Shown: positions 1-9,477 of the stretch, in pieces
Layout of the letters: each line of letters opens with the position of its first letter
Position numbering within the stretch: the first letter of the stretch is position 1
Assembly (NCBI RefSeq): GCF_030161875.1
Contig: NZ_BSVA01000001.1
Location: 434,001 to 498,000, forward strand
From: Homoserinibacter gongjuensis
Lineage (GTDB): Bacteria > Actinomycetota > Actinomycetes > Actinomycetales > Microbacteriaceae
Length of the DNA stretch: 64,000 bases
Direction: 5' to 3'
The notes under the pieces: generated by a model
The model's database searches: none
What the model was told of the DNA's origin: nothing
What the model saw: only the letters and a program-made list of their open reading frames with translations
Made by a program: the position numbers and the translations under genes

Positions 1-1361
1 ATCGGCATGACGGCGGCAGGAGTCAGCGCCTACCTCATCCAGCGCGAGCGCGTGCTGGCCCAGATCGACGACCGCCTCGCGTCGACCGTCGAGGGGCTGC
101 AGTGCATCGCCGACGGCTGCGACGGCAACGACCAGCCGGTCTCGGTGCTCGACTTCCTCGGCCAGGCGATGACGCGGGTGCTGCCGGATCATAACGAGTC
201 GACTCTCGGGATCATCGACCGGAGTCCGCGGCTCCGCCCCTCGAGCGGCATCAGCTTCCGCCTCGACGACGATCCGGCCTTCATCGCCCGAGTGCTCGAC
301 GAAGCCGATCCGGATCACGTCATCCGGGGCACCGCGGCCACCGACTTCGGGGCGCTGCGGTACGCCATCATCCCGGTGCAGATCCCGGGCGACCCGGCCG
401 CGGGCCTCTACGTTTCGGCCTACGATCTCGACGCCGCCCTCGCCGAGATCACCGAGGCGTTCCGCACGTACTGGCTCGTCGCCGCGGGCGCCCTCGTGAT
501 CGTCGGGCTCGTGGGCTGGTTCGTCTCGGGCCGCATCCTGCGCCCCTCCGGTCGCTGCGCCGCACCGCCGCGGGCATCGGCGAAGACGATCTGACCACGC
601 GGATCGATGCCCGCGGCAGCGACGAGGTGTCGGATCTCTCGCACGCCTTCAACGGCATGCTCGATCGCCTGCAGCGCTCCTTCGACACCCAGCGCCGCCT
701 GCTCGACGACGTGAGCCACGAGCTGCGCACGCCCATCACGATCGTGCGCGGCCACCTGGAGCTGCTCGACGCCGACGATCCGAGCGACGTCGCGAACACA
801 CGCGAGCTCGCGATCGACGAGCTCGACCGCATGAACGTACTCGTCGACGACATCGCCCTGCTCGTCAAGACGAGCCGCCCCGACTTCCTGCAGCTAGCCC
901 CCGTCGACGTCGCGGAGTTCACCGAGCAGGTGTTCGCCAAGGCGCGCGCCCTGAGCGCCGAGCACGAGTGGCGGATGGAGTCCGCCCCGCGGGTCGTCGC
1001 GCCGCTCGATGCGACGCGCATCACGCAGGCCTGGCTGCAACTCGCCGAGAACGCGGTGAAGTACGCCCCGACCGGCACGCCGATCGAGCTCGGCAGTGGG
1101 CTCGCCGACTCGGCGCACGGCGAGGTGCTGGAACTGTGGGTGCGCGATCACGGCCCCGGCATCCCGCCCGAGAAGCTCGACTGGATCTTCGGCAGGTTCT
1201 CGCGCGCCGAGGTGGGGCGGGGCGTCGCGGGGTCGGGTCTCGGTCTGTCGATCGTGGCCGCGATCGCCGCAGGGCACGGGGGCCGGGCGTATGCACACAA
1301 TACGGAGGAGGCGGGAGCGCGCGTCGTGATCGCGCTGCCGTTCGACGGGGAGGGGAAGCGG
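1..1361 (+). CDS. sensor histidine kinase (5' truncated by window, one frameshift)
   Basis: Membrane sensor kinase of the HAMP/HisKA/HATPase_c type, which phosphorylates the response regulator encoded next. The reading frame is open to base 1, so the start lies outside the window. Visible parts are an extracytoplasmic sensor segment, a membrane helix near residues 155-175, HAMP, the H-box DVSHELRTP near residue 239, the N-box ENAVKY near 350, and the G boxes DHGPGIP and GSGLGLS. One C is apparently lost in the CCCC run near 544-548; restoring it joins RILRPLRSLRRTAAGI in the HAMP domain. The frame then runs straight into the regulator. If one more G is restored near 1350-1356, the kinase would instead stop at 1384, overlapping the regulator start as is usual for such pairs. 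The signal sensed is unknown. Confidence 0.85.
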
Positions 1362-2036
1362 ATGCCACGCATTCTGGTAGCTGAGGACGAGACGCGGATC
1401 GCGTCGTTCGTCGAGAAGGGCCTCAAGGCGGCGGGATACGAAGTCGCGACCGCGACCGACGGGGTCGTGGCGCTCGAGCTCGCCCGCGCCGGTGCCTTCG
1501 ATCTGCTGCTGCTCGACCTCGGCCTTCCGGGGCTCGACGGTCTCGAGGTGTTGCGGCGGCTGCGCGAACGGGCCAACCCGATCCCGGTGATCATCCTCAC
1601 GGCGCACGATTCGGCATCCGACACGGTCGCGGGCTTCGAGGGCGGTGCCAACGACTACGTCTCCAAGCCCTTCCGTTTCGACGAGTTGCTGGCGCGGGTG
1701 CGCGTGCGGCTCGACGATGCTCGAGCGCTCAGCACGCCGAGCGCGTCGCTGGATTGCGGCCGCGTGCGCCTCGACCTGCGCACGCGCCGCATCGCCTCGG
1801 ATGCCGGCATCTTCGACCTGTCGGCGCGCGAATACGCCCTCGCCGAGGAGTTCATGCGCAACGCGGAGCAGGTGCTGAGCCGCGAGCAGTTGCTGAGCCG
1901 GGTGTGGGGGCTCGACTTCGACCCGGGTTCGAACGTGGTGGACGTGTACGTGCGCTATCTGCGCCGCAAGATCGGTGCCGCGCACCTGGAGACGGTGCGC
2001 GGCATGGGCTACCGGTTCATCGGCGACCCCGACTGA
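1362..2036 (+). CDS. OmpR/PhoB-family response regulator
   Basis: DNA-binding response regulator of 224 residues, partner of the kinase just upstream. It starts at ATG with MPRILVAEDE. It has the acidic pocket EDE, the phospho-acceptor Asp52 in LLLLDLGLPG, conserved Lys102 in SKPF, and a C-terminal winged helix ending VRGMGYRF, which identifies the OmpR class. As sequenced it is in frame with the kinase, giving an apparent hybrid protein, but a lost base in the G-rich stretch before the ATG is the simpler explanation. It ends 6 bases before the convergent end of the Gly/His-rich secreted protein gene, a plausible but unproven target. Confidence 0.88.
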   Translation: MPRILVAEDETRIASFVEKGLKAAGYEVATATDGVVALELARAGAFDLLLLDLGLPGLDGLEVLRRLRERANPIPVIILTAHDSASDTVAGFEGGANDYVSKPFRFDELLARVRVRLDDARALSTPSASLDCGRVRLDLRTRRIASDAGIFDLSAREYALAEEFMRNAEQVLSREQLLSRVWGLDFDPGSNVVDVYVRYLRRKIGAAHLETVRGMGYRFIGDPD

Positions 2037-2042
2037 TCGGCG

Positions 2043-2627
2043 TCAGTGGTGGCCGCCGTGGCCGCCTCCGCCGCCGTGGTGTCCGCCGCCCTGGCGAGCT
2101 CCGCCGTCGTGGTGACCACCGCCACCGCCGCGTCGAGGCTCCTCGGCACCGCCACCGCCACCTCCGCCGCGACCGGGGTCGGGGCTCCATCCGCCCTGGT
2201 CACCGCGCGGGTCGTGGTGCCGGGCGTCGTCGTGCCCGCGGTCGCCGCGCGGATCGCCGCGCCACGGATGCTCGGGGTGGTCGCCCTTCTTGCCCGGGTC
2301 GATCGCGACCGGCGGTGCGGGAGCCACCGGAGCCGCGCCTCCCGCGGCCGGGGAACCGGCATCCGTTCCGGTGCCGTCGCCCGCCGTGCCGTCGGTGGCT
2401 GTGTCGTCTGGGGCGGCATCGGGGGTTGTATCGGTGGTCGTGCCGCTCCCCATCGACGTCGACAAGTGCTGCTGGCCCGGCTCGACGGTCGCCACGGGGC
2501 CGAGGTCGAGGGGCGCGCCGTTCTGTTCGGCGACCTCCTGCGCGAGGGTGTACCCCACGCCTCCGACGAGTGCGGTCGCGCCGACGGCGCCCGCGACTGC
2601 CGCTGCGAAGATTCCTGTGCGCTTCAT
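2043..2627 (-). CDS. secreted Gly/His-rich protein
   Basis: Small exported protein of about 194 residues and no recognised family. The chosen ATG (MKRTGIFAAAV) has the Shine-Dalgarno AGGAGG six bases upstream; an in-frame ATG 12 codons earlier lacks one. Residues 1-30 form a signal peptide or N-terminal anchor. A Thr/Asp/Ala/Pro-rich linker follows, then a tail of glycine runs broken by HH pairs ending GGGGGHGGHH. Such a tail could bind Ni, Zn or Cu ions; this is inference from composition only. It lies tail-to-tail with the two-component system, so it may be part of a metal or envelope-stress response. Confidence 0.7.
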   Translation of the reverse strand: MKRTGIFAAAVAGAVGATALVGGVGYTLAQEVAEQNGAPLDLGPVATVEPGQQHLSTSMGSGTTTDTTPDAAPDDTATDGTAGDGTGTDAGSPAAGGAAPVAPAPPVAIDPGKKGDHPEHPWRGDPRGDRGHDDARHHDPRGDQGGWSPDPGRGGGGGGGAEEPRRGGGGGHHDGGARQGGGHHGGGGGHGGHH

Positions 2628-2737
2628 GCGAAGCCTCCTCTCGTCTTCGCCATCCAGCCTCACCCGCCAGCATGAGAGCGGGCGGTGTGCATCATGAGAG
2701 CTCTGTCATGTGCGACCGCACGTGCGGCGTGCCGGTG

Positions 2738-3733
2738 CTAGACGGAGACGATGCGACGTGCGCCGCTCTCGAACTCCTCGAGATCGCCCGTCTCGCCCGC
2801 CCGCACCGCACGTCGGCCGACCACCCACTGGTACACCACGAAGGCTGCGAGCGCGATCGTGCCGATGCCGATCTTGAGGGGCCACGGCCAGTCCTGCCGG
2901 GTGACGAATCCCTCGATGATGCCCGACACCAGCAGGGCCACGACCATGCCGATCACGATCGTGAAGAACGCGCGCCCGTCCTGTGCGAGCGCCTGCGCGC
3001 GGGTGCGGGCGCCCGGCGCGATCCACGACCAGAAGATCATGAGGCCCGCGGCCGCCGCGAGGAAGATCGCGTACAGCTCGAGCTGACCGTGTGGAGCGAT
3101 GTAGAGGAAGAACTGGTCGAGTCGGTCGAAGTGGTTCATGACCGCCGCCGAGATGCCGAGCCCCTGGGCGTTCTGGAACACGACATACGGCACCCAGAGC
3201 CCCAGGATGCCGAACATCACGCACTGCGCCGCGATCCACGCGTTGTTGGTCCACACCTGCGCGGCGAATCCCGCCTCCGAGTACTCCGAGTAATAGCCCA
3301 CGAAGTCCTCCTTCGCGTACTGCTCCAGGTCCGACGGCACCCCGAGCGCGGCGAAGGCCCGCGCATCCGTCGACAGCCACACGAAGTAGGCGGCCGCGAT
3401 CGCGACCGTCACGAGCGCCACGGCCAGGGTCACCCAGCGGATGCGGTAGAGCGCGGCCGGCAGCTGCACCGCGGCGAACATCGTGAGCGCCTGCAGCGGG
3501 TTGCGACGAACACCCGTGAACAGCAGACGTGCCCGCCACAGTCCGAGCGAGAGGTGCTCGCCCTGCGCAGAGCCGCCGACGGTCGTGCGGATGGTGGCGA
3601 GCTGCGATGCGCCGGTCTGGTAGCGCTCGATGAGCTCGTCCGCCTCGGCCCCCGTCGGGCGGCGGTTGCGCGCCAACTGGGCGAGCCGATCCCACTCCGC
3701 ACCGTGGGCGGCGGCGTAGGCGTCGAGGTCCAT
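2738..3733 (-). CDS. stage II sporulation protein M (SpoIIM/DUF95) family membrane protein
   Basis: Polytopic membrane protein of 331 residues starting MDLDAYAAAHGAEW. It has a cytosolic N-terminal helical region of about 100 residues and then several hydrophobic segments (TLAVALVTVAIAAAYFVWL, then segments around VMFGILGLWVPYVVF and FFTIVIGMVVALLVSGIIEG). This is the SpoIIM family, which in non-sporulating actinobacteria usually sits beside an RDD protein, as here: the RDD gene starts divergently only 8 bases away. The family name does not imply sporulation in this organism. A TATCAT -10-like hexamer lies 8 bases before the ATG, suggesting a leaderless transcript. Function unknown. Confidence 0.8.
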   Translation of the reverse strand: MDLDAYAAAHGAEWDRLAQLARNRRPTGAEADELIERYQTGASQLATIRTTVGGSAQGEHLSLGLWRARLLFTGVRRNPLQALTMFAAVQLPAALYRIRWVTLAVALVTVAIAAAYFVWLSTDARAFAALGVPSDLEQYAKEDFVGYYSEYSEAGFAAQVWTNNAWIAAQCVMFGILGLWVPYVVFQNAQGLGISAAVMNHFDRLDQFFLYIAPHGQLELYAIFLAAAAGLMIFWSWIAPGARTRAQALAQDGRAFFTIVIGMVVALLVSGIIEGFVTRQDWPWPLKIGIGTIALAAFVVYQWVVGRRAVRAGETGDLEEFESGARRIVSV

Positions 3734-3741
3734 CTGCTTGA

Positions 3742-3747
3742 ATGATA
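3742..3747 (-). promoter_or_regulatory. -10-like element (TATCAT) for the SpoIIM-family gene
   Basis: On the minus strand TATCAT stands 8 bases before the SpoIIM ATG. That spacing puts the transcription start at or next to the start codon. The hexamer overlaps the first possible ATG of the divergent RDD gene. Confidence 0.4.
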
Positions 3748-4579
3748 CGCATGGCGGCGGATCCCGACGCAGACTGGGTCGACACCCTCGCCGACGACGA
3801 TGCGCTGCTGACCGGCGAGGCCGTCGCCCTCGACCTGCGGCCCGCGAGTTTCGCCTTGCGCGCGGGGGCGCGGTCATCGACGTCGCGATCTCGGTTCTCG
3901 CGTTCGTCGTGCTCATCATGGCGTTCTTCGTCCCCGCCGGGCAGCTGCAGCTCGAGGCGGCCTGGGGCACCGTCTTTCTGATCTCGAGCCTCGTGCTCGC
4001 CTTCGTCGTGGTGCCCTGCACGGTCGAGACGCTCACGCGCGGCAAGTCGCTCGGCCGCCTCGCGGTGGGCGCGCGCATCGTGCGCGACGACGGGGGCGCG
4101 GCGGGCTTCCGCCACGCCGCCATCCGCGCGCTCGTGGGCGTGCTCGAGTTCCTGCTGACGTTCGGGGCCTCGCGGCGCTCGTCGGCATCCTCTCACCCCG
4201 CTCGAAGCGCCTCGGCGACCACCTCGCCGGCACCTACGCGCAGTACGAGCGGGCTCCCCGGGTGGCGACGCCCATCTTCGGCATGCCGCTCGAGCTCATG
4301 GGCTGGGCACAGGTCGCCGACGTCGCGCGGATGCCGGACCCGCTCGCGCGGCGCATCGCGTCGTTCCTCGCCTCGGCGCGCGACTTCGACCCGCTGCGGC
4401 GCGGCTACCTCGCCCAGCAGCTCGCGCACGAGGCGTCGCGCTACGTGTCGCCGCTGCCCGCCGTGGAACCGGAGCTGTTCCTCGCGGGCGTCACGGTGGC
4501 CCGCCGCGACCGCGAGGCGCGGGCGCTGCAGCTCGAGGCGGAGCGCCTCGGCCGCCTCGCGCCCGTGCTGCGCGGCTGA
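3742..4579 (+). CDS. RDD family membrane protein (two frameshifts)
   Basis: RDD-domain integral membrane protein of about 279 residues; function of the family is poorly known. The protein is recovered only by reading three frames. MIRMAADPDADWVDTLADDD starts at 3742 (or MAADPD at 3751). The chain continues as GGAVIDVAISVLAFVVLIMA after restoring a G near 3870, and as GLAALVGILSPRSKRLGDH after restoring a G near 4164-4168. RGKSLGRLAVG and RSKRLGDHLAGT are the typical RDD signatures, and two to three hydrophobic segments lie between 3880 and 4180. The C-terminal 100 residues are a charged soluble domain. It is divergent from the SpoIIM gene, a conserved actinobacterial pairing. Confidence 0.75.
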
Positions 4580-4604
4580 TCGGGCCCCGCCGAATGGGAG
4601 CGAC

Positions 4605-4705
4605 GGTTTCGAGACGCGAATCGCTGCGCGATGCGCTCCTCAACCAGCTCGACAGTCGAGGTGGTTGAGGAGCGTCGCTCCGCAGGAGCGCCGCGTCTCG
4701 AAACC
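4605..4705. repeat. REP-like palindromic intergenic element, copy A (inverted pair)
   Basis: Perfect 14-base arms GGTTTCGAGACGCG (4605-4618) and CGCGTCTCGAAACC (4692-4705) enclose a second nested inverted repeat, CGCTCCTCAACCAGCTCGAC with its near-perfect complement. The element lies between two convergent genes and could fold into a long hairpin acting as a bidirectional terminator. The same unit recurs at 7658-7753 and 15753-15791. Confidence 0.75.
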
Positions 4706-4718
4706 GCCGCCGCTTGCC

Positions 4719-6073
4719 TTACACCGCGGGAACCCCGGCGAGGGATGCCGCGAGCGCGTCCTCCGAGAGCGCGTCGTCGGTGAGGTGGCCCGCGAGGTAG
4801 GACTCGTACGCGCCGAGTTCGAGCAGGCCGTGGCCGGAGAGTCCCACGACGATCACCCGCTCGTCACCGGCCTCCTTCGCCTCCAGCGCCTCGCGCCGCG
4901 CCTGGGCGAGCGCGTGGGCCGACTCGGGTGCCGGCACGATGCCCTGCGTGCGGGCGAATTCGACGCCGACCTCGAAGCACTCGAGCTGCTCGAGCGCGAC
5001 GGCGTCGATGAGCCCCTCGTGCACGGCGTGCGAGACGAGCGGCGCCATGCCGTGGTAGCGCAGGCCGCCCGCGTGGATGGGGCTCGGAACGAAGTCATGG
5101 CCGAGCGTGTACATCTTCATGAGCGGGGTCATGCCGGCGGTGTCGCCGAAGTCGTAGCGGTACTCGCCCCGCGTGATCGTGGGACAGGAGGCCGGCTCCA
5201 CGGCGACGATGCGCGTCCCGGCACCGTTGACCAGGTTCTCTCGCAGGAAGGGAAAGCTCAGCCCCGCGAAGTTCGAGCCTCCGCCCGCGCAACCGATCAC
5301 CACATCCGGAGCGCCTTCGCCCGCCTTCGCGAGCTGCAACAGGGCCTCCTCGCCGATCACCGTCTGGTGCAGCAGCACGTGGTTGAGCACCGAGCCCAGC
5401 GCGTACTTGGTGTCGTCGGCCTGGGCCGCGACCTCGACGGCCTCCGAGATCGCGATGCCGAGCGAACCCGGGTGATCTGCCGGGAACGCCTTACCCGACT
5501 CCGTGAGTTGCGACGGTGAGCGGTGCACCGTGCCGCCGAACACCTCGATAAGGGTGCGGCGCTGCGGCTTGGTGTCGAACGAGGCACCCACCTGCCACAC
5601 CTCGCACTCGACACCGAACAGCGCGCTCGCATAGGCGAGAGCGGTTCCCCACTGCCCCGCCCCCGTCTCGGTGGTGAGGCGCCGGATGCCGTGCAGCGAG
5701 TTGTAGTACACCTGCGGCACCGCGGTGTTCACCTTGTGCGAGCCGGCCGGCGAGACGCCCTCGTACTTCACATAGATGTGCGCGGGGGTGCCGAGCTTCT
5801 TCTCCCACGCGCGGGCGCGGATGAGCGGCGAGGAGCGGTACTGCCGGTACACCTCGAGCACGGGCTCGGGGATGTCGACGTAGCGCTCGGTGGTGACCTC
5901 CTGCATGATCAGCTCGATCGGGAACAGCGGCGCCAGATCCTCGGGCCCCACCGGCTCGTGCGTCGCCGGGTGCAGGGGCGGCGGAGGGGCGTCGGCAGGT
6001 CGGCGACGATGTTGTACCAGCGCGTCACCTGCTCGTCGGGATCGAGGGTATAGGTCACCTGTTCGTCGGCCAC
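4719..6073 (-). CDS. TrpB2-type tryptophan synthase beta-like PLP enzyme (frameshift near N-terminus)
   Basis: PLP-dependent fold-type II enzyme of the TrpB2 branch, which makes tryptophan from indole and serine and often works without a TrpA partner. About 451 residues, in the normal TrpB2 range. The PLP lysine is in AGSHKVNTA; the phosphate loop [11 protein letters not shown] and the TrpB2-specific long N-terminus ([10 protein letters not shown]) are present. The start is GTG at 6073 with AAGGAG six bases upstream. One C is apparently lost in a CCCC run near 5988, splitting the first ~25 residues from the rest; restoring it gives [22 protein letters not shown]. No trp genes are adjacent, so this is a stand-alone copy, perhaps a salvage enzyme. 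Confidence 0.85.
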
Positions 6074-6143
6074 TGCGGCTCCTTCGTCGTCGGGCTGTCC
6101 CGCCGAGCGTAGAGGGCGCGCCGGGCCGCGAGCAAAACGGGGT

Positions 6144-7624
6144 TCAGTAGCGGTAGTGGTCGACCTTGTACGGCCCCTCGACCGGCACGCCGATGTAGGC
6201 GGCCTGCTCGGGCGTCAACTCGGTGAGCTCCACGCCGAGGGCGGCGAGGTGCAGCCGGGCGACCTTCTCGTCGAGCACCTTCGGCAGCACGTACACGCGG
6301 GTCTCGTACGCGTCGCGGTTCACCCACAGCTCGAGCTGGGCGAGCACCTGGTTGCTGAACGAGTTGCTCATGACGAAGCTCGGGTGCCCGGTGGCATTGC
6401 CGAGATTCATGAGGCGCCCCTCGGAGAGCACGAGCACGCTGCGCCCGTTGGGCAGCCGCCACTCGTGCACCTGCGGCTTGATCTCGACGCGCTCGGCACC
6501 GGGCAGCGACTCGAGGCCGGCCATGTCGATCTCGTTGTCGAAGTGACCCACGTTCGCGACCACCGCGAGGTGCTTCATGTTCAGGATGTGGTCGAGCGTC
6601 ACGACGTCCTTGTTGCCGGTCGTGGTGATCACGAAGTCGACCTCGCCGATGACGCTGTCGAGCTTGGCCACCTGGAAGCCGTCCATCGCGGCCTGCAGCG
6701 CGTTGATCGGGTCGACCTCCGACACGATCACGCGCGCCCCTGCCCGCGCAGGGCTTCCGCCGAGCCCTTCCCGACATCCCCGTAGCCGCATACGAAGGCG
6801 ACCTTGCCGCCCATGAGCATGTCGGTGGCGCGGTTGAGGCCGTCAGGCAGCGAGTGCCGGATGCCGTACTTGTTGTCGAACTTCGACTTCGTGACCGAGT
6901 CGTTGACGTTGATGGCCGGGAAGAGCAGCTTGCCGTCACGGTGCAGCTCGTAGAGCCGGTGCACGCCGGTCGTGGTCTCCTCGGTCACACCCTGGATGTC
7001 GGCGGCGATCCGCGTCCAGCGCTGCGGATCCTGTGCGAGCGAGGCGCGCAGGGTCTCCAGCACGACGCTCCATTCGTGGCTCGCATCCGCGGGCGTCTCG
7101 GGCACCGCACCCGCGAGCTCGTATTCGCGGCCGGTGTGCACGAGAAGCGTCGCGTCACCGCCGTCGTCGAGGATGAGGTTCGGGCCGGTCCAGTCGGCGC
7201 CCGCGGCTGCGGCCTCGGCAGACCAGTCGAAGATGCGCGAGGTCGCCCACCAGTACTCTTCGAGCGTCTCGCCCTTCCAGGCGAACACCGGCACGCCCGC
7301 GGGGCTCTCGACGCTGCCTGCGGCACCCACGACGACGGCGGCAGCCGCCTCATCCTGGGTGGAGAAGATGTTGCAGCTGGCCCAGCGCACCTGGGCGCCC
7401 AGCGCAACGAGGGTCTCGATGAGCACCGCGGTCTGCACCGTCATGTGCAGGGAGCCGGCGATGCGGGCCCCCGCGAGCGGCTGCGTCGGACCGTACTCCT
7501 CACGGAGTGCCATGAGGCCCGGCATCTCGTTCTCGGCGAGGCGGATCTGGTGACGCCCCGCTTCGGCGAGCGCGAGGTCGGCGACCTTGAACGGAAGGGT
7601 GGTCGCGGGGCTGGAGATGCTCAT
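6144..7624 (-). CDS. ahcY: adenosylhomocysteinase (frameshift in middle)
   Basis: S-adenosyl-L-homocysteine hydrolase, a cytosolic NAD-dependent enzyme that splits SAH to homocysteine and adenosine in the activated-methyl cycle. It runs from [17 protein letters not shown] to the family's typical C-terminal KVDHYRY, about 493 residues. Visible motifs are the substrate region [30 protein letters not shown] with the catalytic Lys/Asp, and the NAD loop [10 protein letters not shown]. The frame breaks after LRGQG: one G is missing from the run at plus-strand 6737-6740, and restoring it gives [13 protein letters not shown]. It lies 70 bases from the TrpB2 gene on the same strand. The upstream region holds a REP-like repeat pair. 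Confidence 0.93.
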
Positions 7625-7657
7625 CCCCCATTGTCGCAGGGTCGTGACCGTTGAGCT

Positions 7658-7753
7658 GGTTGAGGAGCGACCGCGCAGCGGACGCGTCTCGAAACCAGCG
7701 ACCCCGCGCGTGCCGACGGCGGTTTCGAGACGCCGCTGCGCGGCTCCTCAACC
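7658..7753. repeat. REP-like palindromic intergenic element, copy B (two units in opposite order)
   Basis: Unit 1 (7658-7696) reads GGTTGAGGAGCG...CGTCTCGAAACC. Unit 2 (7721-7753) is its inverted form GGTTTCGAGACG...CTCCTCAACC. Relative to copy A the two half-units are arranged outward instead of inward. It separates ahcY from phosphomannomutase. Confidence 0.75.
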
Positions 7754-7766
7754 ACCTGAGTGCGCC

Positions 7767-9178
7767 CTAGCGCCGGATGAGGGCCAGCACCTCGTCGCGG
7801 ATCGCCGCCATCTGGGGCTCGGTGGCAGCCTCCACGTTGAGCCGCAGCAGGGGCTCGGTGTTGGAGGGGCGCACGTTGAACCACCAGAAGCCCTCGTCGG
7901 GCGCGCCGACCACGGTGAGTCCATCGAGTTCGTCGAACTCGCCGCGCGCCGTGAACGCGTCGACGATGCGCGTGTAGGCGGCGGGCACATCCGCGACGGT
8001 CGAGTTGATCTCGCCCGAGAGTGCGTACGGGTCGTACGAGGCCGCGAACTCCGAGAGCGGTGCATCCTGCGACCCGAACTCGGCGAGCAGATGCATGGCG
8101 GCCAGCATGCCGTTGTCGGCGCCCCAGAAGTCGCGGAAGTAGTAGTGAGCCGAGTGCTCTCCGCCGAACACGGCGCCGGTCTCGCGCATACGGTCCTTGA
8201 TGAGCGAGTGGCCCACCTGGGTACGCACCGGAATCGCGCCGGATGCCTCGATCGCCTCGGCGACGTAGCGGGAGGTGATGAGGTTGTGGATCACGTACAC
8301 CTCGCCCGTCTCCCCCGAGGCACGCACGCGCGCCACCTCGCGCTGCGCGACGATCGCGGCGACGGCGCTCGGGCTGACGGGCGCCCCGGTCTCATCGACG
8401 ACGAAGCAGCGGTCCGCGTCGCCGTCGAAGGCGAGGCCGAGGTCGGCACCGTTCTCCACGACCGCCGCCTGCAGATCGCGCAGGTTCTCGGGCTCGAGGG
8501 GTTGGCCTCGTGGTTGGGGAACGTGCCGTCGAGCTCGAAGTAGAGCGGCACGATCTCGAGCGGCAGCGCGGGGAGCGCGGCGGCCGTGCCGAGCACGGCC
8601 GGCACCGTGAGCCCGCCCATGCCGTTGCCGGCATCCACGACGACCTTGAGCGGGCGCACCCCCGACAGGTCGACGAGCGAACGCAGGTGCGCGGCGTAGT
8701 CCGCCAGCACGTCGCGCCGCGTGACAGTGCCGGGGGTCTCGACGGCGTGCACTCCGCCTGCCGCGAGGTACGCCTGCGCACGATCGCGGATCGCCGCAAG
8801 CCCCGTCGCGAGCGAGATGCCCTGCGCGCCCGCGCGGCTGAACTTGATGCCGTTGTAGCGGGCCGGGTTGTGACTTGCCGTGAACATCGCGGCGGGGGCG
8901 TCGAGCCATCCGGATGCGAAGTAGGTCTCGTCGGTCGAGCACAGTCCGATGTTCACGACATCGGCACCTCGCGCCGAGGCGCCGCGCTCGAACGCGGCCG
9001 CGAACTCGGGGCTCGAGTCGCGCATGTCGTGGCCGACGACCACCGTCTGGCCCGCCGCGCCGAGTTCGTCGACGAAGCCCGCCGCGAGCGCCTCGACGGC
9101 CTCGACGGTGAGCTCGGTGCCGACGAGTCCACGCACGTCGTAGGTCTTGACGAAGGCGGAGAGATCAGCAGCGGTCAC
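7767..9178 (-). CDS. manB: phosphomannomutase/phosphoglucomutase (one frameshift)
   Basis: Alpha-D-phosphohexomutase interconverting mannose-6-phosphate and mannose-1-phosphate, feeding GDP-mannose for wall glycans. About 470 residues. The four signature loops are present: the phosphoserine loop TASHNP, metal loop DGDADR, sugar loop GEHSAHY and phosphate loop RPSNTEP. The break after FPNHEANP is one lost base in the run at plus-strand 8498-8501; restored it reads NPLEPENL. The GTG start has no good Shine-Dalgarno but a TACAGT hexamer 8 bases upstream, suggesting a leaderless transcript. Neighbouring DUF3499 and Rv3259-like genes match the Mycobacterium manB (Rv3257c) block, supporting the mannose assignment. 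Confidence 0.9.
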
Positions 9179-9181
9179 GGT

Positions 9182-9436
9182 CTACGACTGTAGTTCACCC
9201 GTCGTCGCGCTGTACTCATCCGCCTGGTCTGCGCCCCCGGGCATGACGTGCCGCACGATCTGCCACCCCTGCGGCGCCGAGAGCCGCTCGGCGTGCCGCT
9301 CGCACAGGTCGTAGCTGTGCGGTTCGCGGCGGATCGCGAGCGGACCGAGCACAGCCATGGCATCCGCGTAGTCGTACGTGAGGGTGGCCACGGCGTCTCT
9401 GCCGCAGGCCACTTTGCTGCACGGTCGCGCGCTCAT
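9182..9436 (-). CDS. DUF3499 family protein
   Basis: Small cytosolic protein of 84 residues of the actinobacterial DUF3499 family (Rv3258c-like). It starts MSARPCSKVACGRDAVATL and keeps the family's four cysteine/histidine positions (CSKVACG, DLCERHAERL), which look like a zinc ribbon. It ends 3 bases before the phosphomannomutase start on the same strand and is divergent from the Rv3259-like gene. Function unknown; the fixed linkage to manB and whiB2 hints at an envelope role. Confidence 0.8.
   Translation of the reverse strand: MSARPCSKVACGRDAVATLTYDYADAMAVLGPLAIRREPHSYDLCERHAERLSAPQGWQIVRHVMPGGADQADEYSATTGELQS
9187..9192 (-). promoter_or_regulatory. -10-like element (TACAGT) for manB
   Basis: TACAGT on the minus strand lies 8 bases before the GTG start of phosphomannomutase, a spacing that predicts a leaderless mRNA. 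It lies within the last codons of the DUF3499 gene. Confidence 0.4.
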
Positions 9437-9465
9437 CGCCCCGAGCCTACGCCGAGCTGCGCGCC

Positions 9466-9471
9466 TAGACT
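9466..9471 (+). promoter_or_regulatory. -10-like element (TAGACT), leaderless start
   Basis: TAGACT is followed by exactly 6 bases (GGCGAC) and the ATG at 9478. No Shine-Dalgarno is present, so transcription probably starts on the A of ATG. Confidence 0.5.
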
Positions 9472-9477
9472 GGCGAC

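Noticed and set aside
627..2036. Hybrid histidine kinase-response regulator protein
   Set aside because: The joined frame depends on the sequence just before the regulator ATG, a G-rich stretch prone to the deletions seen elsewhere. The regulator has its own start and DNA-binding domain, which is unusual in a hybrid kinase.
2738..3733. Sign of sporulation from the SpoIIM-family gene
   Set aside because: The family is widespread in non-sporulating actinobacteria, and no other sporulation gene is present.
1754..3745. 663-residue open frame on the plus strand
   Set aside because: Rich in Arg/Gly/His/Pro, no family pattern, and runs over three real genes in other frames, as expected for high-GC shadow frames.
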